A DNA stretch of 64,000 nt from Cereibacter_A sp052244495 (GCA_052244495.1 JBQPXH010000001.1), one strand, 5' to 3'; shown: positions 44,365-52,702, counted from the first letter of the stretch. Numbers and translations are program-made. The notes: generated from the letters alone by a model not told the origin.

Positions 44365-45746
44365 GTCTGGCATACCACTTTCCCCGGATTCATCAGGCCA
44401 TGCGGATCGAGCGCCCGCTTGATGTCGCCCATCACGCCCCAGGCCTCGCCGTGTTCGGCTGCCATGTAGCCGAGCTTGCCGAAGCCGATGCCATGCTCGC
44501 CGGTGACGGTGCCTCCGAGGCGCAGCGCCCGCTCGGCCATCCGGCCCGACAGCCGCTTCGCGGTCGCAAGCTCCGCCTCGCTTTCAGGGTCGAGGAGAAG
44601 GATGGCGTGGAAGTTGCCGTCGCCGACATGGCCGAGGATCGGCCCCGGAAGGCCCCCGTCGGCGATGTCGCGCTGCGTTTCCTCCACCGCCTCCGCCAAC
44701 CGCGAGATCGGCACGCAGACATCCGTCACCCAGCCCACGGAGCCCGGCCGCGCGGCGAGGCACGCCCGGTAGGCTGCGTGGCGCATCTTCCACAGGCGCG
44801 CCCGCTCCTCGGTCTTGGATGCCCAGTGGAAGCCTTCGGAACGGTGTTCGGCCGCAATCTCGCCGAAGCGTTCCGCCTGTTCGGCGACGCCTGCGGGCGT
44901 GCCGTTGAACTCCACCAGAAGATGGGGCTGAAGCGGCATCTGCATCTGCGCGTAGGCATTGCAGGCGGCGACCGAGGCGGCGTCGAGGAACTCTATCCGC
45001 GCCATGGGGATGCCGTGCTGGATCGTCTCGATCACGCAGTTCACCGCCGCGGCCATGTCCGGGAAGGCACAGACCGCGGCCGAAATCGCCTCGGGCTGCC
45101 CGTGCAGCCGCAGGGTCAGTTCCGTGATGAGGCCGAGCGTTCCTTCCGACCCGACGAAGAGCGCGGTCAGGTCGTAGCCCGAGGCGCTTTTGGGCGCAGC
45201 GGTGCCTGTGCGGATCACGCGGCCGTCGGCCAGCACCACCTCGAGCCCGAGCACGTTGTCCCGCATCGTGCCGTAGCGCACCGCGGTCGTCCCCGAGGCG
45301 CGGGTCGCGGCCATGCCGCCGATGCTCGCATTGGCGCCGGGATCGACCGGAAAGAAGAGCCCGGTGTCGCGCAGCGCCGCGTTCAGCGCCTCGCGCGTGA
45401 TGCCGGGCTGGACGCGCACGATCATGTCCTCGGGCCGCACCTCGAGGACCTGGTCCATCTGGGCGAAGTCGACGGTCAGGCCTCCGCGCAGGGCCAGCGC
45501 ATGGCCCTCGAGCGACGTGCCCGCGCCCCAGCCGACCATCGGCACCAGATGATGCGCACAGATCGAGGCGATCCGGGCCACTTCGGCGGTCGAGCGGGGG
45601 AAGGCCACCGCATCGGGCGGACCCGCATGAAGATGCGTCTCGCTCTGGGCATGCTGGTCCCGCACGGGCCGCGAGCGCGAAAGCCGCTCTCCCAGAAGCG
45701 CCTCGAGATCACCGATTGCCGCGTCGATCCGCATCATCTCCTCCAC
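44361..45746 (-). CDS. FAD-linked oxidase, D-lactate dehydrogenase (cytochrome)/glycolate oxidase GlcD-like
   Basis: This flavoprotein of 461 residues belongs to the vanillyl-alcohol-oxidase fold. The FAD domain (about 45-220) has PMVGWGAGTSLEGHAL, PGANASIGGMAATRASGT, RYGTMRDNVLGLEVVLADG and GSEGTLGLITELTL. The C-terminal cap has HVGDGNFHAILL and TGEHGIGFGK, the substrate-binding histidines of D-lactate and 2-hydroxyacid dehydrogenases. It probably oxidises D-lactate or a related 2-hydroxyacid and passes electrons to cytochrome c or quinone; the exact substrate is not readable. The GGAGGAG just inside the reading frame could mean the start is one of the following ATG codons. The 183 bp between it and the DUF1638 gene show no gene. 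Confidence 0.88.
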   Translation of the reverse strand: MEEMMRIDAAIGDLEALLGERLSRSRPVRDQHAQSETHLHAGPPDAVAFPRSTAEVARIASICAHHLVPMVGWGAGTSLEGHALALRGGLTVDFAQMDQVLEVRPEDMIVRVQPGITREALNAALRDTGLFFPVDPGANASIGGMAATRASGTTAVRYGTMRDNVLGLEVVLADGRVIRTGTAAPKSASGYDLTALFVGSEGTLGLITELTLRLHGQPEAISAAVCAFPDMAAAVNCVIETIQHGIPMARIEFLDAASVAACNAYAQMQMPLQPHLLVEFNGTPAGVAEQAERFGEIAAEHRSEGFHWASKTEERARLWKMRHAAYRACLAARPGSVGWVTDVCVPISRLAEAVEETQRDIADGGLPGPILGHVGDGNFHAILLLDPESEAELATAKRLSGRMAERALRLGGTVTGEHGIGFGKLGYMAAEHGEAWGVMGDIKRALDPHGLMNPGKVVCQT

Positions 45747-45929
45747 ATTCGTGGCGCGACCCTAAGACAAGGCGCCGGCGGCGGAAAGGGTCCGGTGCCT
45801 GCGTCATCCCGCTCCCGCGCGGGAGCCCGCCTGTCGCGCACGCAGGCGAATACGGGGCGCAAGTGGTGGCCCCTTGGCGCCGCGCTGCGGCCGCAGAAAC
45901 GCCTCTGCGCCCGGAAGTGCTGCAGACGG

Positions 45930-46559
45930 TCAGGGCCGCAACGCGCCCAGACTGCTTGCGAGATCACCATAACCCGTGAACCGGCGCTCGTAGGCCAGCC
46001 CGAGGCGCGCTGCGCAATCGCGCGCCTTTGCATCGAGCGCTGGATCCTCGGTCTGCGCCTGGAAGACGAGTTTTGTGTAGTGGCCGAAATACATGTTCCG
46101 CAGTTCGGGGTGCCGGTCGAGCCCCATCGGACGCCAGACGAAGGCTTCGAACTGCCGCACGAGGAAGTCGGTCAGGTAGAAGGCGGTGAATTCCTCGTCC
46201 GCACGGGCGGCGAAGGTGGCGTTGCCTTCGAAGAAGGAATAGCAATGCGGCCCCTCGACCATCTCGACGCCGAGTTCGCGGCATTTCCGTTCCAGTGCCC
46301 CGCCCGTGCCGCAATCGGCATAGACCACGAAGACGGTCCCCTCGGCTTCGCGCACGGCGGCCTCGACCGCCTCGACGATCTTCTCCGGCCGCAGGTGCAG
46401 CTTGGCAGGCAGGCATTGCAGGTCGAGGTGGTCCCAGCCGTTCGCGCGCTTGAGTGCGAGGATCTCGTGCGCGAGGGCCCCGCAGGCGATGAGGCGGATC
46501 CGGCCTGCGCCCACGGGCGCCAGCCCCTCCTCGGCGAGGTGGCCGTCGTCGATGCTCAT
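45930..46559 (-). CDS. DUF1638 protein
   Basis: This 209-residue protein has no signal or TM. A conserved first block (RIRLIACGALAHEILAL), LPAKLHLRPEKI, VVYADCGTGGALERK and MVEGPHCYSFFEGN are typical of DUF1638, a family found beside corrinoid/methyltransferase genes in bacteria and archaea. The biochemical role is unproven. The ATG at 46559 overlaps the stop of the small membrane gene by 4 bp, and both follow the corrinoid protein gene, so a role in one-carbon or B12 methyl transfer is inferred. Confidence 0.78.
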   Translation of the reverse strand: MSIDDGHLAEEGLAPVGAGRIRLIACGALAHEILALKRANGWDHLDLQCLPAKLHLRPEKIVEAVEAAVREAEGTVFVVYADCGTGGALERKCRELGVEMVEGPHCYSFFEGNATFAARADEEFTAFYLTDFLVRQFEAFVWRPMGLDRHPELRNMYFGHYTKLVFQAQTEDPALDAKARDCAARLGLAYERRFTGYGDLASSLGALRP

Positions 46560-46711
46560 CTCGGTCCCCTCGGGCGCAGCAGGAGGCTCGCTAGAAGCGC
46601 CACCAGTCCCAGCGCGCCGAGCGGCCATCCGGCCCCGTGAAAAAGAGCGACCGTCACCCCCGCGGCGAGGATGACGGTCGCGATCATGGCGATGAAGATA
46701 CCTGGCGGCAT
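46556..46711 (-). CDS. 51-residue membrane protein, unknown
   Basis: This tiny protein has two hydrophobic stretches (about 3-23, PGIFIAMIATVILAAGVTVAL, and 27-45, GWPLGALGLVALLASLLL) and a basic end RPRGPR. It has a strong Shine-Dalgarno AAAGGAG about 8 bases before the ATG at 46711. The stop overlaps the DUF1638 ATG (ATGA), so it is translated with that gene. It resembles no family I know. The clear ribosome site and coupling make it a real gene rather than chance. Confidence 0.65.
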   Translation of the reverse strand: MPPGIFIAMIATVILAAGVTVALFHGAGWPLGALGLVALLASLLLRPRGPR

Positions 46712-46763
46712 GGAACGGCTCCTTTCTTCCGAAATGAGCATTCCCCCCGTCGAGGTAAAGGTC

Positions 46764-47462
46764 TCAGGCGTTCATGCGGTTGTGACGACGCGCGACATGG
46801 ACCTTGGCGGTCTCGACCGCCACGGCGGCATCGCGGCAATAGGCGTCGGCACCGATCGCACGGCCGAACTCCTCGTTGAGCGGCGCGCCCCCCACGAGCA
46901 CGATGTAATCGTCGCGCAGGCCCTTCTCCTTCAGCGTGTCGATCACGACCTTCATGTAGGGCATGGTCGTGGTCAGCAGCGCCGACATGCCGAGGATGTC
47001 GGGCTTCTCGGTCTCCAGCGCCTCGAGGTACTTCTCGACGGGGTTGTTGATGCCGAGGTCCACCACCTCGAAGCCCGCCCCTTCCATCATCATCGCCACG
47101 AGGTTCTTGCCGATGTCGTGGATGTCGCCCTTCACGGTGCCGATCACCATCTTGCCCATCCGAGGTGCGCCGGTCTCGACCAGCATGGGCTTCAGGATGG
47201 TCATCCCTGCCTTCATGGCGTTTGCGGCCAGCAGAACCTCCGGCACGAAGAGGATCCCGTCGCGGAAATCGTTGCCAACGACGGTCATGCCCGACACCAG
47301 CGCCTTGGTCAGCACGTCGTAGGGCGTCCAGCCGCGCTCGATGAGGATGTTCACCCCCTCCTCGATCTCGTCCTTCATGCCATCGTAGAGGTCGTCGTGC
47401 ATCTGCAGCACGAGTTCCTCGTCGTCGAGTTCGGACAGGATGATCTCTTCGTCGTCAGCCAT
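46764..47462 (-). CDS. Corrinoid (B12-binding) protein, MtbC/MetH-cobalamin-domain type
   Basis: This 232-residue protein has an N-terminal cap/B12-binding-2 helical domain (about 1-100, WTPYDVLTKALVSGMTVVGN and PEVLLAANAMKAGM). A Rossmann-like cobalamin domain follows with the base-off ligand motif GDIHDIGKNL (DxHxxG, His near residue 122) and VLVGGAPLNEEF. It carries methylcobalamin between methyltransferases. With the homocysteine methyltransferase encoded at 48957-49964 it likely forms part of a split B12-dependent methionine synthase. I chose the ATG at 47462 (MADDEE); GGAG lies just upstream. It is divergent from the radical SAM gene. No cobalamin riboswitch is recognisable in the 156-bp leader. 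Confidence 0.88.
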   Translation of the reverse strand: MADDEEIILSELDDEELVLQMHDDLYDGMKDEIEEGVNILIERGWTPYDVLTKALVSGMTVVGNDFRDGILFVPEVLLAANAMKAGMTILKPMLVETGAPRMGKMVIGTVKGDIHDIGKNLVAMMMEGAGFEVVDLGINNPVEKYLEALETEKPDILGMSALLTTTMPYMKVVIDTLKEKGLRDDYIVLVGGAPLNEEFGRAIGADAYCRDAAVAVETAKVHVARRHNRMNA

Positions 47463-47618
47463 GGGGGCTCCTGCGGGCGTAGGGGTTTCACGACTGAATG
47501 CGACCAAAGGTCCGGGCGCACTCATCGGTTTGCGACATGGGGCGGATGAAAGCCGACAGCATCCCTCGGCGAACCCTCCCCGCTGGTCTTTGTTCCGCCT
47601 CCGTTCTATCTTGCGGGC

Positions 47619-48707
47619 ATGAGCCCTCGCGATCCCAGCCTGTCGCCCGCCCTGCGTTTGCGCGCGCGGGGCGCGCTTGCCAATGAGACGGGCCGTTTCG
47701 AATCCGAGCGGCGCGAGGCCTTCCATGACGGCTGGGACCTTCCCGAGGAAGAGCGGCTGCTGCGCACCGAGGTCCGGACCGAGCGCCCGCGCTCGGCGCT
47801 GAGCTACAACCGTTCGCCCGACCTGCCCTTCGACCGCTCGGTCAATCCCTATCGCGGCTGCGAGCATGGCTGCATCTACTGCTTCGCCCGGCCGAGCCAC
47901 GCCTATCTGAACCTCTCGCCCGGCCTCGACTTCGAGACGAGACTCATCGCGCGTCCGGGCATCGCGGCCGTGCTCGAGCGCGAGCTGCGTGCGAGGGCCT
48001 ATCACGTGGCACCGATCGCCCTCGGAACCAACACCGACCCCTACCAGCCGATCGAGGCCAGCCACCGGCTGATGCGCGAGATCCTCGAGGTGCTGCAGGC
48101 CTTCCGCCACCCGGTCGCGATCACAACGAAGGGCACGCTGATCGAGCGCGACCTCGACCTCCTTGCGCCCATGGCGTCGGAGGGGCTGCTGCGGGTCGGC
48201 GTTTCGGTGACGACCCTTGATCCGGTGCTCTCCCGCAGGCTCGAGCCACGCGCGCCCCAACCCGCGCGCAGGCTCGAGACCATCCGCCGCCTGTCCGATG
48301 CGGGCGTGCCGGTCCGGGCCATGGTCGCGCCCGTCATCCCCGGCCTCACCGACCCTGAAATCGACGGCATCCTTGAGGCTGTCGCCGCGGCCGGCGCAGT
48401 GGCGGCCAGCTGGATCATGCTGCGCCTGCCGCTCGAGGTCGCGCCCCTCGTCCGCGCCTGGGCCGAAGAGCACTATCCCGACCGTGCCGCGAAGATGCTC
48501 GCCCGCATCCGCGAGATCCACGGCGGACGGGACTACGATCCCGCATGGGGCAAGCGGATGCGGGGCGAGGGGATCTGGGCCGATCTCGTGGCGCGCCGGT
48601 TCCGCCTCGCCGCCGCGCGCCACGGGCTCGACCGCACGCAGCCGCCCCTGCGCTGCGACCTCTTCCGCGCGCCGCCTCGGGCCGGCGACCAGCTCACCCT
48701 GTTCTGA
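47619..48707 (+). CDS. PA0069/Rv2578c-family radical SAM protein
   Basis: This 362-residue radical SAM enzyme has the cluster motif CEHGCIYCFARPSH (CxxxCxxC variant, about residues 85-98). The conserved block ALSYNRSPDLPFDRSVNPYRG precedes it, and GTNTDPYQPIE, ITTKGTLIERD and MVAPVIPGLTD follow. Members are often annotated as SplB-like, but the reaction is unknown. It begins 156 bp from the divergent corrinoid gene and ends in front of a strong hairpin. Link to the B12 genes is by position only. Confidence 0.85.
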   Translation: MSPRDPSLSPALRLRARGALANETGRFESERREAFHDGWDLPEEERLLRTEVRTERPRSALSYNRSPDLPFDRSVNPYRGCEHGCIYCFARPSHAYLNLSPGLDFETRLIARPGIAAVLERELRARAYHVAPIALGTNTDPYQPIEASHRLMREILEVLQAFRHPVAITTKGTLIERDLDLLAPMASEGLLRVGVSVTTLDPVLSRRLEPRAPQPARRLETIRRLSDAGVPVRAMVAPVIPGLTDPEIDGILEAVAAAGAVAASWIMLRLPLEVAPLVRAWAEEHYPDRAAKMLARIREIHGGRDYDPAWGKRMRGEGIWADLVARRFRLAAARHGLDRTQPPLRCDLFRAPPRAGDQLTLF

Positions 48708-48883
48708 GGCGCAGCCGCGGGCCTGGCCGGACAGCAACGGCATGTCGACGAGCCCAGCGGCCGCCCCTGTTGCCGAAGATCGCGACAGAACGTCCGGCTG
48801 CGGCGAGGAACCCGCATCCCTGGCCCCGTTCGGGGCACGGCGGGCACTCCGTGTCGGCGAGGAACCCGCCTCGCCGGCCCTTT

Positions 48884-48909
48884 CTTCACTCTTGTCCAAA
48901 TATCCTCGG
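48884..48909 (+). repeat. Short Rhodobacteraceae-type intergenic repeat, copy B
   Basis: CTTCACTCTT then CCAAATATCCTCGGGG; same layout as the copy at 24326. A pair of CGGCGAGGAACCCGC repeats also lies nearby (starting near 48797 and 48855) in the same intergenic stretch between the radical SAM gene and bmt. Confidence 0.45.
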
Positions 48910-48918
48910 GGAAGGGGT

Positions 48919-48949
48919 CCGGGGGAGGGGCAGACAGCCCCTCCCCCGG
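48919..48949 (-). terminator. Strong 12-bp hairpin between convergent genes
   Basis: CCGGGGGAGGGG (48919-48930) and CCCCTCCCCCGG (48938-48949) pair perfectly with a 7-base loop, 8 bp past the bmt stop and about 210 bp past the radical SAM stop. No U-run follows, so it could be a bidirectional Rho-assisted terminator or an exonuclease barrier. Confidence 0.5.
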
Positions 48950-48956
48950 GGCGTCC

Positions 48957-49964
48957 TCAGCTCCGCCGGCGCCGCCGCTCGCGCGTGGGTCCGGCGTCGT
49001 CCGAGCCATCGGATGCCGAGGAGAAGGCCCCGAGCGTCTCCGAGATCGTCTCGAGCGACGGACGCGGCCCCTTCGGCCGGTCCTCGAGCGCCGCGCGCAT
49101 CGCCTTCAGGTGCTCGGGCATGGTCCCGCAGCAGCCCCCGATGATGCGGGCGCCGGCGTCGCGTGCGAGCACCGCATATTCCGCCATCAGCGCCGGCGTG
49201 CCGTCGTAGTGGATGTGGCCATCGTGATACTTCGGGATCCCGGCATTGCCCTTGGCGATGATCGGCACCTCGGTGCCCTGAGCGGCGAAGCCCAGCACGG
49301 TGCGCAGCAGGTCCGACGAACCCACGCCGCAGTTCGCGCCGAAGGCGAGCGGCGGGTTCGGCAGCTTCGTCACCAGATCGACCAGCGAGGCGGGCGTGAT
49401 CCCCATCATCGTCCGGCCGGCCGTGTCGAAGCTCATCGTGCCGCACCAGGGCATCCCCGCCAGCCGCGCCGCCTCGGCCGCGGCCTTGAACTCCTCGGAC
49501 GCAGAGATCGTCTCGACCCAGAGCACGTCGGCCCCCCCGGCCTTCAGCGCCTCCGCCTGTTCGTGGAAGATCTCGACGGCCATCCGGTGGGTGAGCGTGC
49601 CCATCGGCTCGAAGATCTCGCCCGTGGGTCCCATCGAGCCCGCCACGATCACCGGACGGCGCGCGGCATCGGCGATCTCGCGCCCGAGTTCGGCGGCAAT
49701 GCAGTTCAGCTCGCGCACCCGGCCCTGCGCCTCGTGCAGCTTGAGGCGCGCGGCGTTGCCCCCGAAGCTGTTGGTGAGGAAGATGTCCGATCCCGCAGAA
49801 ACTGCCGCTCGGTAGAGCGAGCGGATGTCGTCCGGCCGGTCGACGTTCCAGAATTCGGGCGGCTCGCCGGAGCCGAGGCCCATGTTGAACAGGTTGGTTC
49901 CCGTCGCGCCATCGGCCATCAGCCATTCGCGGGTCTGGAGCATGCGGGAGAGGGCGTCGGTCAT
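48957..49964 (-). CDS. bmt: Homocysteine S-methyltransferase (betaine-homocysteine type fold), likely MetH homocysteine module
   Basis: This 335-residue (beta/alpha)8-barrel methyltransferase has LMADGATGTNLFNMGLG near the N-terminus, ILTNSFGGNAARL-type substrate loop, VIVAGSMGPTGEI, and zinc ligands in GANCG (about 220) and GGCCGTMPEHL (about 290). The C-terminus is a low-complexity basic tail (RERRRRRS). It demethylates a donor onto homocysteine to give methionine. Annotation pipelines usually call it betaine-homocysteine methyltransferase, but beside a corrinoid protein gene it more probably works as the homocysteine-binding part of a split methionine synthase, as shown genetically for a related Phaeobacter. 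I chose the ATG at 49964 (MTDALSRM). Confidence 0.85.
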   Translation of the reverse strand: MTDALSRMLQTREWLMADGATGTNLFNMGLGSGEPPEFWNVDRPDDIRSLYRAAVSAGSDIFLTNSFGGNAARLKLHEAQGRVRELNCIAAELGREIADAARRPVIVAGSMGPTGEIFEPMGTLTHRMAVEIFHEQAEALKAGGADVLWVETISASEEFKAAAEAARLAGMPWCGTMSFDTAGRTMMGITPASLVDLVTKLPNPPLAFGANCGVGSSDLLRTVLGFAAQGTEVPIIAKGNAGIPKYHDGHIHYDGTPALMAEYAVLARDAGARIIGGCCGTMPEHLKAMRAALEDRPKGPRPSLETISETLGAFSSASDGSDDAGPTRERRRRRS

Positions 49965-50253
49965 CTCTTGTCCTCGCTCGGGTCGGGGGCGGCCGGCAGT
50001 GCCGCCCGTTCGCGGCAAGCTCTGCCATGCAGCGGCCCGCGAGGCAAACCCATATTGCCTGCCGCTACCCGGAGCAGCGCATGGAGCCAGGGATCCCGCA
50101 GGCCCGGGGCCTCTGACGATGCCGCGGCGGAGTTCGGCGCCGGATCAGCCCGAAAAAGTGCCAGTCACACGCGCAGCCGGCAGGCGGCCCGATGGGCGCA
50201 CCAGCCCGGTTGCCTGAGGGCCGAGAGGCCGTGGCCGTCCGGCGGGCGCTGCC
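49965..50253. other. 289-bp gap between the zeta-subunit gene and bmt
   Basis: No gene. On the minus strand, a GGCAC then TTTTT (T-run at 50153-50157) about 97 bp after the zeta-subunit stop may mark a weak terminator. I looked for a SAM, SAH or cobalamin riboswitch in front of bmt and could not fit one. Confidence 0.35.
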
Positions 50254-50574
50254 TCAGGCCTGGGCTTCCGTCATCAGCTGCGCCTTGGCCACCGGCAGCA
50301 GTTCCGCCATCTTCGCGCGGATCGTGTCGGCCGAGGCCTTGTCGCCGAGGTCTGCCGAGACCTTGCGCACCACGTCCTCGAAGCCGGGCTCGTGCAGGTC
50401 GGCCTGGATCACCTCGCGGGCATAGGCCATGGCCTCCTCGCCCGTCTTGCCGAGAAGTTCCGCCGCCCACATGCCCACCAGCTTGTTGCGGCGCACTTCG
50501 GCCCGGAATTGCATCTCGGCGTCATGGGCGAACTTGCTCTCGAAGGCGTGCTCGCGGTCGTCGAAGGTGGTCAT
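50254..50574 (-). CDS. F1-ATPase inhibitor subunit zeta (DUF1476)
   Basis: This 106-residue soluble helical protein reads MTTFDDREHAFESKFAHDAE at the start and has the DUF1476 blocks RRNKLVGMWAAELLG and MAYAREVIQADL. In Paracoccus denitrificans this family is the zeta subunit that blocks ATP hydrolysis by the F1Fo ATP synthase; the inhibitory N-terminus FDDRExAFE is preserved here. It is encoded alone, away from any atp genes. GGGGAGG lies about 9 bases before the ATG. It is divergent from purC. Confidence 0.85.
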   Translation of the reverse strand: MTTFDDREHAFESKFAHDAEMQFRAEVRRNKLVGMWAAELLGKTGEEAMAYAREVIQADLHEPGFEDVVRKVSADLGDKASADTIRAKMAELLPVAKAQLMTEAQA

Positions 50575-50666
50575 GGTAGGTTCCTCCCCTGCATGGCTCT
50601 GCTTATGATATGCCCTTGCCGCAAGAACCTAGCAAGTGCGCGGACGGACGCGGATCCGCGATTGCC

Positions 50667-50695
50667 TTGCGAGCGGGGGCGGCTTGGCTTATAGG
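50667..50695 (+). promoter_or_regulatory. Candidate promoter of purC
   Basis: TTGCGA (50667-50672), 17 bases, TATAGG (50690-50695), giving a start near 50702 and a leader of about 55 nt. Good spacing and hexamers for a GC-rich genome; read by eye. Confidence 0.5.
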
Positions 50696-50756
50696 CCTGT
50701 GCAACCTGAACGGGGTGCGCCGTGCGCGCCCTCTTCGTCGTTCGATCGGAGTGTGC

Positions 50757-51509
50757 ATGGCGCGTCGCAAGAAGGTCTACGAGGGCAAGGCCAAGATCCT
50801 CTACGAGGGGCCCGAACCCGGGACGCTGATCCAGTACTTCAAGGACGACGGAAGCGCCGCCTCCAACCCGCCCCAGACGGCGCTGGAAGGCAAGGGCGTG
50901 CTCAACAACCGCCTTTCCGAGTTCTTCATGAACGGGCTGAACGCCATCGGCGTGCCCACGCATTTCATCCGCCGCCTGAACATGCGCGAGCAGCTCGTCC
51001 GCATGGCCGAGATCATCCCGCTCGAGGTCGTGGTCCGGAACTTCGCCGCGGGCGGCATCTCGAAGCGGCTCGGCATCCCCGAGGGCACGCCATTGCCGCG
51101 GCCGATCGTGGAATATTACTTCAAGGACGACAAGCTCGGCTGCCCGCTGGTGTCGGAAGAACACATCATCGCCTTCGGCTGGGCCAGCCAGCAGGACCTC
51201 GACGACGTGGTGGCGCTGGCGCTGCGCGTGAACGACTTCCTCTCGGGCGTGATGATGGGCGTCGGCATCCGGCTTGCGGACTTCCAGATCGAAGTCGGCC
51301 GGATCTGGGAGGGCGACTACATGCGCCTGATCGTGGCCGACGAGATCAGCCCCGACAGCTGCCGCCTCTGGGACGTGCGCGCCGAGGGCGAGGGCGGCGC
51401 CCCGCGCGAGCCCGGCCCGCTGCAGGACGTCTATACCGAACTCGCCCGGCGTCTGGGGGTGCTGCCCTCGAACGTCACCCATTCTCCCAAGCCCACGCTG
51501 ATCAACTGA
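50757..51509 (+). CDS. purC: Phosphoribosylaminoimidazole-succinocarboxamide synthase PurC
   Basis: This 250-residue SAICAR synthetase adds aspartate to CAIR in purine synthesis using ATP. Motifs are KKVYEGKAKILYEGPEPGTL at the N-terminus, FKDDGSA, LEVVVRNFAAGGISKRLG (about residues 88-105) and IGIRLADFQIEVGR-like metal site (GIRLADFQIE). I chose the ATG at 50757 because CGGAG precedes it and the family starts exactly there. It is followed 14 bp on by purS and then purQ. Confidence 0.95.
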   Translation: MARRKKVYEGKAKILYEGPEPGTLIQYFKDDGSAASNPPQTALEGKGVLNNRLSEFFMNGLNAIGVPTHFIRRLNMREQLVRMAEIIPLEVVVRNFAAGGISKRLGIPEGTPLPRPIVEYYFKDDKLGCPLVSEEHIIAFGWASQQDLDDVVALALRVNDFLSGVMMGVGIRLADFQIEVGRIWEGDYMRLIVADEISPDSCRLWDVRAEGEGGAPREPGPLQDVYTELARRLGVLPSNVTHSPKPTLIN

Positions 51510-51523
51510 AAGGCCCTGCCGCG

Positions 51524-51763
51524 ATGAAAGCCCGCGTCCATGTCATGCTGAAGGATGGCGTCCTCGATCCGCAGGGCGAGGCGGTGAAGCACGCTCTCGG
51601 CACGCTCGGTTTCTCCGGCGTCGAGGGCGTCCGCCAGGGAAAGGTGATCGAGCTCGACCTCGCCGCGACGGACAGGGCCGCTGCCGAGACCGAAGTGCGC
51701 CGGATGTGCGAGAAGCTGCTCGCCAACACCGTGATCGAGAAATACACCGTCGAGATCGGCTGA
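51524..51763 (+). CDS. purS: FGAM synthase small subunit PurS
   Basis: At 79 residues it has the standard size for PurS, the bridging subunit of the three-part FGAM synthetase (PurL-PurQ-PurS). KARVHVMLKDGVLDPQGEAV and VIELDLAAT...CEKLLANTVIEKYTVEI are diagnostic. Its presence shows that the organism uses the small PurL system; purL is not in the window. Confidence 0.93.
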   Translation: MKARVHVMLKDGVLDPQGEAVKHALGTLGFSGVEGVRQGKVIELDLAATDRAAAETEVRRMCEKLLANTVIEKYTVEIG

Positions 51764-51986
51764 TCCGACCAGCCTTCCGGTGCGTCGCCCCGGCAGGGCG
51801 CGAGCCGCGCCGGACATCCGGGTTTTCCGGCGGCATCCTTCGACCGGGGCTGTTCGGAACATCCGGATTGCGCTAACGGGAAGCCGCGGCCCCGCCGGAT
51901 CGACCGCCGGGTCCCGTCCGCCTCTTCCGACCGCGAGCCGCCGCTCGCGGCCATCGCCCTCAGGTCCCTCAGTCGGAGCGCCGCCG

Positions 51987-52655
51987 ATGAAAGCCGCCGT
52001 CATCACCTTCCCCGGGTCCAACTGCGACCGCGACCTCGCCACCGCCCTTGAGAAGGCCGGCGCCGAGGTCACGCGCGTCTGGCACAAGGACACGGCGCTG
52101 CCCGAAGGCGTCGATGTGGTCGGCGTGCCCGGCGGCTTCTCCTTCGGCGACTACCTGCGCTGCGGCGCGATCGCGGCGCGTTCGCCGATCTCGGCCGCCA
52201 TGATCCGCCACGCCGAGCGCGGCGGCTACGTCCTCGGGATCTGCAACGGCTTTCAGGTGCTGACCGAGACCGGACTCCTGCCCGGCGCGCTGATGCGGAA
52301 CGCGGGACTGAAGTTCATCTGCCGGCCGGTGGAACTGCGCGTCGCGACTGCCGACAGCGCCTTCACTTCGGGCTGGGCGAAGGATGACCAGGTCCGCTTC
52401 CCGATCGCGCATCACGACGGCAACTATACCGCCGATCCCGAGACGCTCGTGCGGCTCCGTGGCGAAGACCGGGTGGCCTTCACCTATGTCGAGAACCCGA
52501 ACGGCTCGATGGAGGACATCGCAGGCATCCTGTCCGAGAACCGGCGGGTCCTGGGCCTCATGCCGCACCCCGAGCGCGCCATCGAGGAAGAGCAGGGCGG
52601 ACGCGACGGGATGGGGCTTTTCCGCGCCCTGCTGGGCGGGATGGCGCTCGTTTGA
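51987..52655 (+). CDS. purQ: FGAM synthase glutaminase subunit PurQ
   Basis: This 222-residue class I glutamine amidotransferase supplies ammonia to FGAM synthase. It has the N-terminal FPGSNCDRDLA, the oxyanion/nucleophile loop VLGICNGFQVL (catalytic Cys near residue 86) and the C-terminal His-Glu pair MPHPERAIE near 195. It starts 223 bp after purS; that gap holds no evident gene. Its end abuts the dctB-like gene. Confidence 0.95.
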   Translation: MKAAVITFPGSNCDRDLATALEKAGAEVTRVWHKDTALPEGVDVVGVPGGFSFGDYLRCGAIAARSPISAAMIRHAERGGYVLGICNGFQVLTETGLLPGALMRNAGLKFICRPVELRVATADSAFTSGWAKDDQVRFPIAHHDGNYTADPETLVRLRGEDRVAFTYVENPNGSMEDIAGILSENRRVLGLMPHPERAIEEEQGGRDGMGLFRALLGGMALV

Positions 52656-52702
52656 ACGCGCGGCGCTTGTTGCGTCAGGCGCCGTTCAGTAACTTCGCGC
52701 CC

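Noticed and set aside
47463..47618. Cobalamin riboswitch in front of the corrinoid gene
   Set aside because: No B12 box (GCCACTG-type) or the usual conserved junctions could be found in the 156-bp divergent leader.
49965..50253. SAM, SAH or cobalamin riboswitch in front of bmt
   Set aside because: Some short strings (GGCAACC, GGTGC) resemble riboswitch parts, but order and pairing do not fit any class I know.
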